A stretch of 64,000 nucleotides of DNA from Lachnospiraceae bacterium (lineage in GTDB: Bacteria > Bacillota > Clostridia > Lachnospirales > Lachnospiraceae). Position 1 is the stretch's first letter, and each line of letters starts with the position of its first letter. Made by a program: the position numbers and the translations under genes. The stretch covers positions 1 to 64,000 of the forward strand of contig JAFRNR010000009.1 in NCBI GenBank assembly GCA_017430085.1, in the 5' to 3' direction. This document shows, piece by piece, positions 50,751 through 58,076 of the stretch. The notes beneath the pieces are model-generated. The model was not told where the DNA came from, made no database searches, and saw only the letters and a program-made list of their open reading frames with translations.

Positions 50751-51665
50751 ATGGAATACGAAATAAAACCGCTGACGCCCGAAGAGGCGGAATACATCGG
50801 CGGGAAACTGGAGGAATACGTCCGCTCCGTCGCGCCGTCCGGGCCCGCCGCGGAAGAGGAAGAGATCGTCCTGAAGATCGAAGACGGGCAGGGGAATATC
50901 ATCGCCGGATGCGTCATAGACCTGCACGAATGGGGCTGGGACCGCATGCTGCTCGCCACACTGTGGGTGGATGCGCGGTGCCGCGGGCAGGGGCTCGGCT
51001 CGCAGCTCATCCATGAGGCGGAACGCATCGGCCGCGAAAAGGGCTGCTATATCTCGTGCCTCGGGACCATGGTCTTCCACGCCCGGGGGCTGTACGAAAA
51101 GCACGGCTATACGGTGTTCACCACCCGGAAGGATTATCCGAGGGGAAAGGAAGGCTACTCCCTGGCGAAGCGGCTCGACCGCGGCATACCGGATTATGTG
51201 CCGCAGCACAACGGCGCGGAGGGCAAGTACGAAGTCCGGCGCGGCACGGAGGAGGACGCGGAGGTCATCTGCGACGGGCTCGGACGGTACAGCGATCAGT
51301 TCGCGCCGGACCTGCACGAGAAGATCCGGATCGACCGGAAACTGGCTGATGCGGACGGCCGCCTGATCGCGGGCATCCTCGCGAGCGTCGGCGGCTGGGA
51401 CGAATTCTCCGTCGACGTCCTCTGGGTGGAGGAACCGTACCGCGGGCAGGGCCTGGGCTCGCTCCTCCTCCGGGAGGCCGAGCGCGAGGGGATCGCCCGC
51501 GGCGCGTACAAACTGTTCACAAGCGCGGGCGACTGGAACGCCGGCTTCTTCGAAAAGAACGGCTACGCCGCTATCGGCGAGCTGAAGGACGTCCCGCGGG
51601 GACACAGCTGCTATGAGATGGAAAAACCCGTCCGACCGGAAGACGCAGCGGGCTGCATCGAATGA
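50751..51665 (+). CDS. Tandem GNAT acetyltransferase
   Basis: A 304-residue protein with two GNAT domains in one chain. The first has the CoA-binding RCRGQGLGSQLIHEAERIG with ARGLYEKHGYTVF; the second has YRGQGLGSLLLREAEREG with NAGFFEKNGYAAI. The two halves are clearly homologous. It follows the serine hydrolase by 29 bases. The substrate is unknown. Confidence 0.87.
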   Translation: MEYEIKPLTPEEAEYIGGKLEEYVRSVAPSGPAAEEEEIVLKIEDGQGNIIAGCVIDLHEWGWDRMLLATLWVDARCRGQGLGSQLIHEAERIGREKGCYISCLGTMVFHARGLYEKHGYTVFTTRKDYPRGKEGYSLAKRLDRGIPDYVPQHNGAEGKYEVRRGTEEDAEVICDGLGRYSDQFAPDLHEKIRIDRKLADADGRLIAGILASVGGWDEFSVDVLWVEEPYRGQGLGSLLLREAEREGIARGAYKLFTSAGDWNAGFFEKNGYAAIGELKDVPRGHSCYEMEKPVRPEDAAGCIE

Positions 51666-51673
51666 CATCCAAA

Positions 51674-51761
51674 CAGGGCCACTGGGGGACGGTTCCGAGT
51701 GGCCCTGTTCTGCGGAAAATGATCAAACAGGGCCAGAAAGAACCGTCCCCCAGTGGCCCTG
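51674..51761. repeat. 88-base family A palindrome with perfect 22-bp arms
   Basis: The arms 51674-51695 (beginning CAGGGCCACTGGGGGACG) and 51740-51761 are exact inverted copies of 22 bases. Inside, GGCCCTGTT and AACAGGGCC form another inverted pair. The element fills almost all the space between two GNAT genes. Confidence 0.85.
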
Positions 51762-51785
51762 TCCGAAAAAAACACAGAGGCGAAT

Positions 51786-52298
51786 ATGGACAGCGATAGC
51801 AGAAACGTCCGCCTGGTGAAGGCGGACCTGAAAAACTTTGACGCCTTGATCGATCTTTCCCCGGACGAAGAGGGAAAGAACTTTGTGGCGTCCAATGTTT
51901 ACAGCCTTGCGGAAGCCTACGCCAATGTGATGTCGGGGCGGTACGCACAGCCGTTCGGGATCTACGACGGGGACACGCCGGTCGGATTCCTGATGATCGG
52001 CTACGATATCGTGGACGAGGGCGACGACCCGGTAAAGTGTCCGTACATCCGGAACAGCTATCTGATCTGGCGGTTCATGGTGGATGAAAAATACCTGCAT
52101 CAGGGGTACGGCAAAGCGGCCATGAAACTGATCCTGGACTTCATCCGGACGTTCCCCGCCGGGCCGGCCGAGTACTGCTGGATCACGTATGAGCCCGAAA
52201 ACGAGCGGGCGAGGAACCTGTACCGTTCTTTCGGATTCGTCGAGGAACCGGAGCTGCCGGAAGGCTGGGACGAGATCCCCGCGCTGCTGAAACTGTAG
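51786..52298 (+). CDS. GNAT acetyltransferase (PaiA/SpeG-like)
   Basis: A 170-residue acetyltransferase starting at ATG 51786 behind AGAGGCGA. It shares the layout of the N-terminal domain of the 47549 fusion: NFVASNVYSLAEAYANV, AQPFGIYDGDTPVGFLMIGY, LIWRFMVDEKYLHQGYGKAA and YEPENERARNLYRSFGF. Relatives acetylate polyamines or related amines. It is the last gene of the duplicated GNAT/hydrolase cluster. Confidence 0.88.
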   Translation: MDSDSRNVRLVKADLKNFDALIDLSPDEEGKNFVASNVYSLAEAYANVMSGRYAQPFGIYDGDTPVGFLMIGYDIVDEGDDPVKCPYIRNSYLIWRFMVDEKYLHQGYGKAAMKLILDFIRTFPAGPAEYCWITYEPENERARNLYRSFGFVEEPELPEGWDEIPALLKL

Positions 52299-52312
52299 GC
52301 GGAGGCAAATCA

Positions 52313-52445
52313 AAAAACAGGGCCGCCGGGGGACGTTTCCCGGCGGTCCTGTTTTGCGGGGAGGGCTGTTGGGGATGGTTCCTCACAGTCCTGTTTTTGG
52401 GAAGGAAGGCCGTTTGGGGACAGTCCCCGATCGGCCCTGTTTTGT
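52313..52445. repeat. Three degenerate family A hairpins in a row
   Basis: CAGGGCCGCCGGG/CCCGGCGGTCCTG (52318-52352), AGGGCTGT/ACAGTCCT (52362-52393) and AGGGCCG-like GGCCG/CGGCC (52408-52436), each with GGGGAYRGTYCC in the loop side and a T-rich end. They may also terminate the GNAT gene and the convergent HTH gene. Confidence 0.65.
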
Positions 52446-52459
52446 TTTGCAGAGATGTA

Positions 52460-52930
52460 TCACTCCTCCGGGGTTTCACCCGGTTCGTCTTCCTCCGCGG
52501 CGCCTCCCGGGGCGGTGCAGTCGGAGATGTGTTCCATGATCAGGCAGGTGCAGAAGGCGATAAAGGCGACGAGCAGGAGGATGGCCCAGACAATGCCTGT
52601 TCCGCTGCCGAAGGCATTCGGAAAGATGATGGAAAGAAGGAGAAAGGAGGCGATGTACAAGATGACGGCGATGCCGATGAAGCCGTAGCCGAGCGGCGGC
52701 TTGACCCGCCGGCCTTTCCGCCCGGCCGCGGCATTCGGATCCAGCAGGTGCGGCAGATCCGTCTCCAGGGCCGAAGTCAGTTTTTCCACCATGCCAAGGT
52801 CCGGGAAGGAAGCGCCGCGCTCCCAGCTGGAGATCGTCTGCCGTGTGACGCCGATCTGCTCCGCCAGCTGCTTCTGGCTCAGGCCCTGCTCCGTCCGGAG
52901 CTTCCTGATGTTTTTTGAAATATCCGCCAT
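52460..52930 (-). CDS. XRE-family HTH protein with membrane helices
   Basis: A 156-residue protein starting at ATG 52930 behind CAGGAAG. Residues ~5-60 are a Cro/C1 HTH (LRTEQGLSQKQLAEQIGVTR, QTISSWERGASFPD). Two membrane helices follow (~88-110 IGIAVILYIASFLLLSIIF and ~120-142 IVWAILLLVAFIAFCTCLIM), then a short acidic tail. HTH-membrane proteins of this type are frequent, poorly understood regulators in Bacillota. A longer in-frame extension upstream is not supported by a ribosome site. Confidence 0.85.
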   Translation of the reverse strand: MADISKNIRKLRTEQGLSQKQLAEQIGVTRQTISSWERGASFPDLGMVEKLTSALETDLPHLLDPNAAAGRKGRRVKPPLGYGFIGIAVILYIASFLLLSIIFPNAFGSGTGIVWAILLLVAFIAFCTCLIMEHISDCTAPGGAAEEDEPGETPEE

Positions 52931-53109
52931 GTCCGGCTTCCTGTGTTTTGATTTGCCTGAAGCCATTGTATCAGACAACTGTGCCGGGAGCAAGAATGAA
53001 GCGCCTGACATTGTGACAAAACCGGTATGCAGGACAGAACGGGAGAGGAATTGCGGATGGCATTCTTTATGTTGTTTCCGTTCCCAATGGATCCGTGACA
53101 ACAAACAAA

Positions 53110-53137
53110 CGGGACGGCGCGGAGCCGTCCCGTCGTT
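53110..53137. terminator. Terminator downstream of hydA
   Basis: CGGGACGGC-gcgga-GCCGTCCCG with T-rich ends both ways. It follows hydA on the minus strand. It shares its core and TGACAACAA flank with the 36897 terminator. Confidence 0.8.
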
Positions 53138-53158
53138 TTGCCAAGTGCCGCCGCAGCT

Positions 53159-54856
53159 TTATTCTTTGACGTAGCTCACATGCAGCAGCTTGTGCGCCTT
53201 TTCCTCATCCATCTCCTTCAGCAGCTGGGTGACGACGGGGTTGCGCTCCGCCCGCTTGAACATGGAGGAGTTATCGATCTGGTGGAGGCCTTCGCCGCGC
53301 GTGTGCTTCACCTCTTTCAGGCCGTAAGGCTGTCCGGCGCCGCCGACGCAGCCGCCCTGGCAGGTCATCACTTCGACCAGATGATAGAAGGCTTTGCCTT
53401 CGTCCATTTCCTTGAGGAGCTTCCGGGCGTTGATCAGGCCGTGCACCACGGCGATCTTCAGCTCGGTGTCGCCGATGTGGACCACCGTCTCCTTCCGCGG
53501 TTCATCGCCGCGGATCCCGAGCGCCGCGATCTCACGCAGGGCGTTCTTGGACTTGTCGGGCACGCAGTGACGGATCACCGCTTCCGCGACGCCGCCGGTG
53601 ACGCCGTAAATGGCGGCCGAACCGGAGGACATGCCGAACGGAAGGTCCGGAGATTCCAGTTCCACGTCCTGCAGCTGGATGCCGTTTTCACGGATCATGT
53701 CGATGACTTCGTGAGTCGTCAGGACCAGGTCCACGTCCGGGCGGCCGTCGGTCTTGAATTCGTCGCGGGCCGCTTCCATCTTCTTGGCAGTGCAGGGCAT
53801 GATGGCGATCAGGTAGGTCCGCTTGCCGTCGGCCGCGTCCTTTTCGGCGTATTTGTCACGCAGGACGGCGGCGAAGTGCTCCATGGGAGACTTGCAGGTG
53901 GAGATGTTCTTCAGGTATTTCGGGTTCTCGTTCTCCAGGTACTTGACCCAGGCGGGGCAGCAGGAGGTGAACATCGGGAACGGGCCGCCGGCTTTGAGGC
54001 GGTCCAGGAATTCGGACGCTTCGGTAATCGTGGTGATATCCGCGCCGAAGTTGGTGTCGTAGACTTCGTCCACGCCCATGAGCTTTAAGGCCGTGACCAG
54101 GCGGTCCAGGACGTTTTCGCCGGCGGGGATGCCGAAGGCTTCGCCCACGGCCACGCGGACGGCGGGAGCGATCTCCACGACGGTCCGGAGGTTCGGATCG
54201 TGGATGGCGCGCCAGGCTTCCCCGATCTCGTTCTTGATGGTGATGGCGCCGGTCGGGCAGACGGCCGCGCACTGACCGCAGCTGACGCACTTCGTCTCGC
54301 TCAGCATACGGCCGAAGGCCGGGGCGACCCGGGCCTGGGAGCCGCGGTGCACGAAGTCGATGATGTTGACGCCCTGCAGTTCTTCGCAGACGCGCACGCA
54401 GTCGCCGCAGAGGATGCACTTATTGGGGTTGCGGACCACGGCGGGCGAGGACGTATCCAGCTCCGCGCGTTCCCGGGTATCCTGGAAGCGTACGGCACGG
54501 ATGCCGAACTGGTGGGCCAGTTCCTGCAGACGGCAGTCGCCGCTCTTTTCGCAGGTGGTGCAGTTGCAGTCGTGGGAAGCCAGCATCAGCTCCAGGATGG
54601 TGCGGCGGTGCTTGAGCAGGCGGGCGGAGTTGGTCTTGATGACCATGCCGTCGCGGGGCTCCAGGGAGCAGGACGCGTCGATCTTGCCGCGTTCGTCTTC
54701 CACGATGCACATACGGCAGGCGCCGTAGGTGGACAGATCGGAGTGGTAGCAGAAGGTAGGCATTTCAATGCCGGCCTTGCGGATCACTGCCAGTACATTC
54801 TTTTCTCCATCGAAATTGACGCGCTGTCCGTCAATGATCATTACACCTTTTGCCAT
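53159..54856 (-). CDS. hydA: [FeFe]-hydrogenase catalytic subunit (HydA/HndD type)
   Basis: A 565-residue subunit starting at ATG 54856. N-terminal [2Fe-2S] ferredoxin fold (Cys in TFCYHSDLSTYGACRMC), His-ligated cluster (HDCNCTTCEKSGDC), two [4Fe-4S] clusters (CILCGDCVRVCE, CVSCGQCAAVCP), then the H-cluster domain with TSCCPAW near 298, MPCTAKKMEA near 352 and EVMTCQGGCVGGAGQPYG near 495. The small subunit tail follows. With hydB and hydC it forms an NAD(P)- and ferredoxin-linked electron-bifurcating hydrogenase. It is the last gene of the operon. Confidence 0.97.
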   Translation of the reverse strand: MAKGVMIIDGQRVNFDGEKNVLAVIRKAGIEMPTFCYHSDLSTYGACRMCIVEDERGKIDASCSLEPRDGMVIKTNSARLLKHRRTILELMLASHDCNCTTCEKSGDCRLQELAHQFGIRAVRFQDTRERAELDTSSPAVVRNPNKCILCGDCVRVCEELQGVNIIDFVHRGSQARVAPAFGRMLSETKCVSCGQCAAVCPTGAITIKNEIGEAWRAIHDPNLRTVVEIAPAVRVAVGEAFGIPAGENVLDRLVTALKLMGVDEVYDTNFGADITTITEASEFLDRLKAGGPFPMFTSCCPAWVKYLENENPKYLKNISTCKSPMEHFAAVLRDKYAEKDAADGKRTYLIAIMPCTAKKMEAARDEFKTDGRPDVDLVLTTHEVIDMIRENGIQLQDVELESPDLPFGMSSGSAAIYGVTGGVAEAVIRHCVPDKSKNALREIAALGIRGDEPRKETVVHIGDTELKIAVVHGLINARKLLKEMDEGKAFYHLVEVMTCQGGCVGGAGQPYGLKEVKHTRGEGLHQIDNSSMFKRAERNPVVTQLLKEMDEEKAHKLLHVSYVKE

Positions 54857-54860
54857 GGCC

Positions 54861-56756
54861 TTAACCCTCCTCTTCGATGGCGTCGATGGCACCGAACGGG
54901 CAGGCGCCCCAGCAGGCGCCGCAGTGGATGCACTTGGTGACGTCAATGGTATGCGGTTGACGGAGCTCGCCGGAGATGGCTTCCATCGGGCAGTTCCGTT
55001 TGCACTTGCCGCAGCCGCGGCACAGGGCCGGGTTGATCTCCAGATGGCGCTTGCGGCCGTTGCAGTGCGGGCAGTGTTTGTCGACCACGTGGGCCAGATA
55101 TTCGTTGCGGAAATACTTCAGGGTGCTGAGCACGGGCTTGCAGGCCGTCTGGCCCAGGCCGCACAGGGATGCTTCGGTAATGGTGCCGGCCAGGCTTTCC
55201 AGGGTGTCCAGGTCTTCCAGCGAGCCCTCGTTGCGGATGATCCGCTCCAGGATCTCCAGCATGCGCTTGGTGCCTTCGCGGCAGGGAACGCATTTGCCGC
55301 AGCTTTCATTCTGCGTGAAGTTCATGAAGAAGCGGGCGACTTCCACCATGCAGGTGTCTTCGTCCATAACGACCAGGCCGCCGGAACCGATGATGGCGCC
55401 GACTTTCTTTAAGGAGTCGAAATCCATGGGCAGGTCCAGATGCTCTTCGGTCAGGCAGCCGCCGGAAGGCCCGCCGATCTGCACGGCCTTGAACTTCTTG
55501 CCATCCTTGATGCCGCCGCCGATGTCAAAGATCACCTGGCGCAGGGTGGTGCCCATGGGGACTTCCACCAGGCCGGTGTTGACCACGTTGCCGGTCAGGG
55601 CGAAGGTCTTGGTGCCCGGGGATTTTTCCGTGCCGATGCTGCGGTACCAGTCGGAGCCGTTCAGAATGATCTGCGGCACGTTGGCGTAGGTCTCCACGTT
55701 GTTCAGGACGGTGGGCTTGGCCCACAGGCCCTGGTCTACGGTGCGGGGCGGCTTCACGCGGGGCATGCCGCGCTTGCCTTCGATGGAGGAGGTCAGCGCG
55801 CTGCCTTCGCCGCAGACGAACGCGCCGGCGCCGCGGTTGATATGCATGTGGAAACTGAAGCCGCTGCCCATGATGTCATCGCCCAGCAGGCCCAGTTCTT
55901 CGGCCTTGGCGATGGCGATCCGCAGGCGCTTCACGGCCAGCGGATATTCGGCGCGGACGTAGATGTAGCCTTCGGTGGCGCCGGTGGCGACGCCCGCGAT
56001 CAACATGCCTTCCAGCACACTGTGGGGGTTGCCTTCCATGACGCCCTGGTCCATGAACGCGCCGGGATCGCCTTCGTCGCCGTTGCAGACGACGTACTTG
56101 ACGTCGGCAACGTTGCGGCGCACGCTCTCCCACTTGCGGCCGGCCGGGAATCCGCCGCCGCCGCGGCCGCGCAGGCCGGAATCGGAAATGGTCTGGCAGA
56201 TCTCCTTGTCCGTCATTTCGAACAGGGCTTTCTCAAATGCGCTGTAACCGCCCAGGGCGATGTATTCCAGGATGTCTTCCGCGTCGCTCTTGCCGCTGTT
56301 CTTCAGCACGATGCGCTGCTGCAGCTTGTAGAAAGGAATGTCGTCGCGGCGCTGGTAGGTCCTGCCGTCGCGCTGATACAGCAGGCGGTCGATCACTTCG
56401 CCGCCCAGCAGGGTCTTTGCGATGATCTCGTCGCAGTCTTCCACGTGTACGTGGGTGTACAGGATGTCCAGGGGCTCGATGCTCACCAGGGGGCCGATCT
56501 CGCAGAAGCCGTGGCAGCCGCTCTTTTTCAGATGGATGCCGCCTTCGCCGTGATCTTCCTCGCGCAGGGCGACCATCACATTCAGGCCCTTCTTCGCGCA
56601 GGCTTCCTTCAGGTAATCGTAAACTTTCATGGAACCGCTGGCCACGCAGCCGGTGCCGGCGCAGACCAGGACTTTCAGCTGCTGTTTTTCCAGCAGGGCC
56701 GCGGCTTCTTTCTTCAGGGCGTCAAAGCCTTTGCGGGTCAGTTTCGTGTCAGCCAT
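54861..56756 (-). CDS. hydB: NADH-binding subunit of bifurcating hydrogenase (HydB/HndC, NuoF-like)
   Basis: A 631-residue subunit with an N-terminal thioredoxin-like [2Fe-2S] domain (VLVCAGTGCVASGS, KKSGCHGFCEIGP), the NuoF FMN/NADH core (GLRGRGGGGFPAGRKW, VCNGDEGDPGAFMDQ, INRGAGAFVCGEGSAL, IGGPSGGCL), the cluster motif ESCGKCVPCREGTKR, and a C-terminal two-cluster ferredoxin domain (CRGCGKCKRNCP, CIHCGACWGACP). It takes up electrons from NADH. It overlaps hydC by eight bases and ends four bases before hydA. Confidence 0.97.
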   Translation of the reverse strand: MADTKLTRKGFDALKKEAAALLEKQQLKVLVCAGTGCVASGSMKVYDYLKEACAKKGLNVMVALREEDHGEGGIHLKKSGCHGFCEIGPLVSIEPLDILYTHVHVEDCDEIIAKTLLGGEVIDRLLYQRDGRTYQRRDDIPFYKLQQRIVLKNSGKSDAEDILEYIALGGYSAFEKALFEMTDKEICQTISDSGLRGRGGGGFPAGRKWESVRRNVADVKYVVCNGDEGDPGAFMDQGVMEGNPHSVLEGMLIAGVATGATEGYIYVRAEYPLAVKRLRIAIAKAEELGLLGDDIMGSGFSFHMHINRGAGAFVCGEGSALTSSIEGKRGMPRVKPPRTVDQGLWAKPTVLNNVETYANVPQIILNGSDWYRSIGTEKSPGTKTFALTGNVVNTGLVEVPMGTTLRQVIFDIGGGIKDGKKFKAVQIGGPSGGCLTEEHLDLPMDFDSLKKVGAIIGSGGLVVMDEDTCMVEVARFFMNFTQNESCGKCVPCREGTKRMLEILERIIRNEGSLEDLDTLESLAGTITEASLCGLGQTACKPVLSTLKYFRNEYLAHVVDKHCPHCNGRKRHLEINPALCRGCGKCKRNCPMEAISGELRQPHTIDVTKCIHCGACWGACPFGAIDAIEEEG

Positions 56757-57243
56757 TTTGCGCCTCCTTTGCCCGGATGCTTTCCAGCAGCGCGATGGCT
56801 GCTTCGGGGGTCATCTTGGCATGAACTTCGTCGTTGATCGTCATGGCCGGGGCCAGGGAGCAGGCGCCCAGACAGGCGACCGTTTCCAGCGTAAAGAGCA
56901 GATCGGAAGAGGTTTTCTGCTTTCCCTGCAGTCCCAGGTATTCCCGCAGGCTGTCGTAGATCGGCTGGGATTTCCGCACGTGGCAGGCGGTCCCGTTGCA
57001 GACCTTCACGATGTATTTGCCTTTGGCTTCCAGCGAGAAGTTCTCGTAAAACGTGGCGACGCTGTAAACCTTGGCGACGCCGATGTCCAGTTTTTTGGCA
57101 ATCAGTTCCAGGACATCCTGGCTCAAATATTTGTATTCGGCCTGAATGTCCTGCATGATTGCAATAATGCTTTCCCGTCTGCAGTGATAGGAGTCGATGA
57201 TCTCTCCCGCCCGCTGCAGCATGGCCTCATTCATTGCATCCAT
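56749..57243 (-). CDS. hydC: NuoE-like subunit of bifurcating hydrogenase (HydC/HndA)
   Basis: A 164-residue thioredoxin-fold [2Fe-2S] subunit: IMQDIQAEYKYLSQDVLELI, VATFYENFSLEAKGKYIVKV, the ligands in VCNGTACHVRKS and ACLGACSLAPAM. It is the first gene of hydCBA, ~140 bases from the divergent TetR gene, and transfers electrons between the NuoF-like subunit and the hydrogenase. Confidence 0.95.
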   Translation of the reverse strand: MDAMNEAMLQRAGEIIDSYHCRRESIIAIMQDIQAEYKYLSQDVLELIAKKLDIGVAKVYSVATFYENFSLEAKGKYIVKVCNGTACHVRKSQPIYDSLREYLGLQGKQKTSSDLLFTLETVACLGACSLAPAMTINDEVHAKMTPEAAIALLESIRAKEAQNG

Positions 57244-57296
57244 GAGTTGTCCTTCCTCTCTTGATCCGCAGATTATAAATATCCGTTCTGCTTGTA

Positions 57297-57358
57297 TTTA
57301 CAAAAATTATACAGACCGTTATAATGAATGACAACAAACAAAAACCGACATATGTCGG
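57297..57358. promoter_or_regulatory. Overlapping divergent promoters with a 14-bp palindrome
   Basis: Plus strand: TTTACA (57297-57302) and TATAAT (57320-57325), 17-base spacer, for the TetR gene. Minus strand: TTGTCA (57334-57329) and TATAAT (57311-57306), also 17, for hydCBA. The perfect palindrome CCGACATATGTCGG (57345-57358) lies downstream of the TetR start site and just upstream of the hyd -35, a fitting TetR operator. Confidence 0.75.
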
Positions 57359-57385
57359 AATTCTTTTGCGGAAGAGAGGATAAAT

Positions 57386-57940
57386 ATGGATCGCAGGGCC
57401 GCCCGTTCGGAACACAGCAGAGCAGTTTTGAAAGCTGCTTTTCTGGAACTGTTTCTGATAAAGGAACCGGAGGAGATCACGGTCGTGGAACTGTGCCGGA
57501 AAGCGGGGCGGAACCGTTCCACATTTTATGCGCATTATGAATATATGGACCAGCTGGTCCGGGAAGTGCTGCGGGAGACCGTCGAAAACATTTTTATCGA
57601 TCTGGGGTCCCGGTGGGATCTTCCGATGGAGAAAGACGGCGGCATCGACCGGCAGTACATCACCGCCTATCTGCGCCGTTTTCTGAACGATCCGACGGCA
57701 AGACGCTTCTGCACCTGCGCCGGCAGCGCAAACTACCTGACGCTGCTCATCCGGGCCCACGTCGATCTGACGCTCCCCCCCGTCAAGGTCCCGGCCCGCT
57801 ACTGCGCCGCCTATTTTCAATATGCCGGCGTTCTGAACCTTCTTCTGGAATGGCTCAACAGCGAGAACCCGGTCCCGGAAGAGACGATTGTGGATCTGAT
57901 CCATGAATTCTCGAAAGTCATGTATCGACCCTGGCAGTAA
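57386..57940 (+). CDS. TetR/AcrR-family regulator divergent from hydCBA
   Basis: A 184-residue repressor-like protein. The N-terminal HTH reads AAFLELFLIKEPEEITVVEL, then CRKAGRNRSTFYAHYEYMDQL, classic TetR. The C-terminal ligand domain is all-helical, with a C-T-C pair (RRFCTCAGSAN) that might sense redox (inference). AGAGAGGA precedes the ATG. It is divergent from hydCBA with a palindrome between, so it probably controls itself and possibly the hydrogenase. Confidence 0.88.
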   Translation: MDRRAARSEHSRAVLKAAFLELFLIKEPEEITVVELCRKAGRNRSTFYAHYEYMDQLVREVLRETVENIFIDLGSRWDLPMEKDGGIDRQYITAYLRRFLNDPTARRFCTCAGSANYLTLLIRAHVDLTLPPVKVPARYCAAYFQYAGVLNLLLEWLNSENPVPEETIVDLIHEFSKVMYRPWQ

Positions 57941-57971
57941 GCGCGGAAACGGGACAGCCGGAACAAAAAAG

Positions 57972-58019
57972 GCGGGGGTTCCGTCATGTCGGCGATATGA
58001 CGGAACCCCCGCTCTTTTT
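57972..58019. terminator. Strong bidirectional terminator
   Basis: A 16-bp perfect stem (57972-57987 with 57997-58012, beginning GCGGGGGTTCCG) with TCTTTTTG after it and an A-rich stretch before it, between the convergent TetR and fbp genes. Confidence 0.93.
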
Positions 58020-58076
58020 GTTGCCGTTTCCGCCCCGGAACCGTGTCCTTAAGGAGAACCGGCGGCCGTCCCCGGC

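Noticed and set aside
57244-57385. Rex operator upstream of hydCBA
   Set aside because: No TTGTTAA-N4-TTAACAA-like sequence is present; the only clear palindrome is the TetR-type one.
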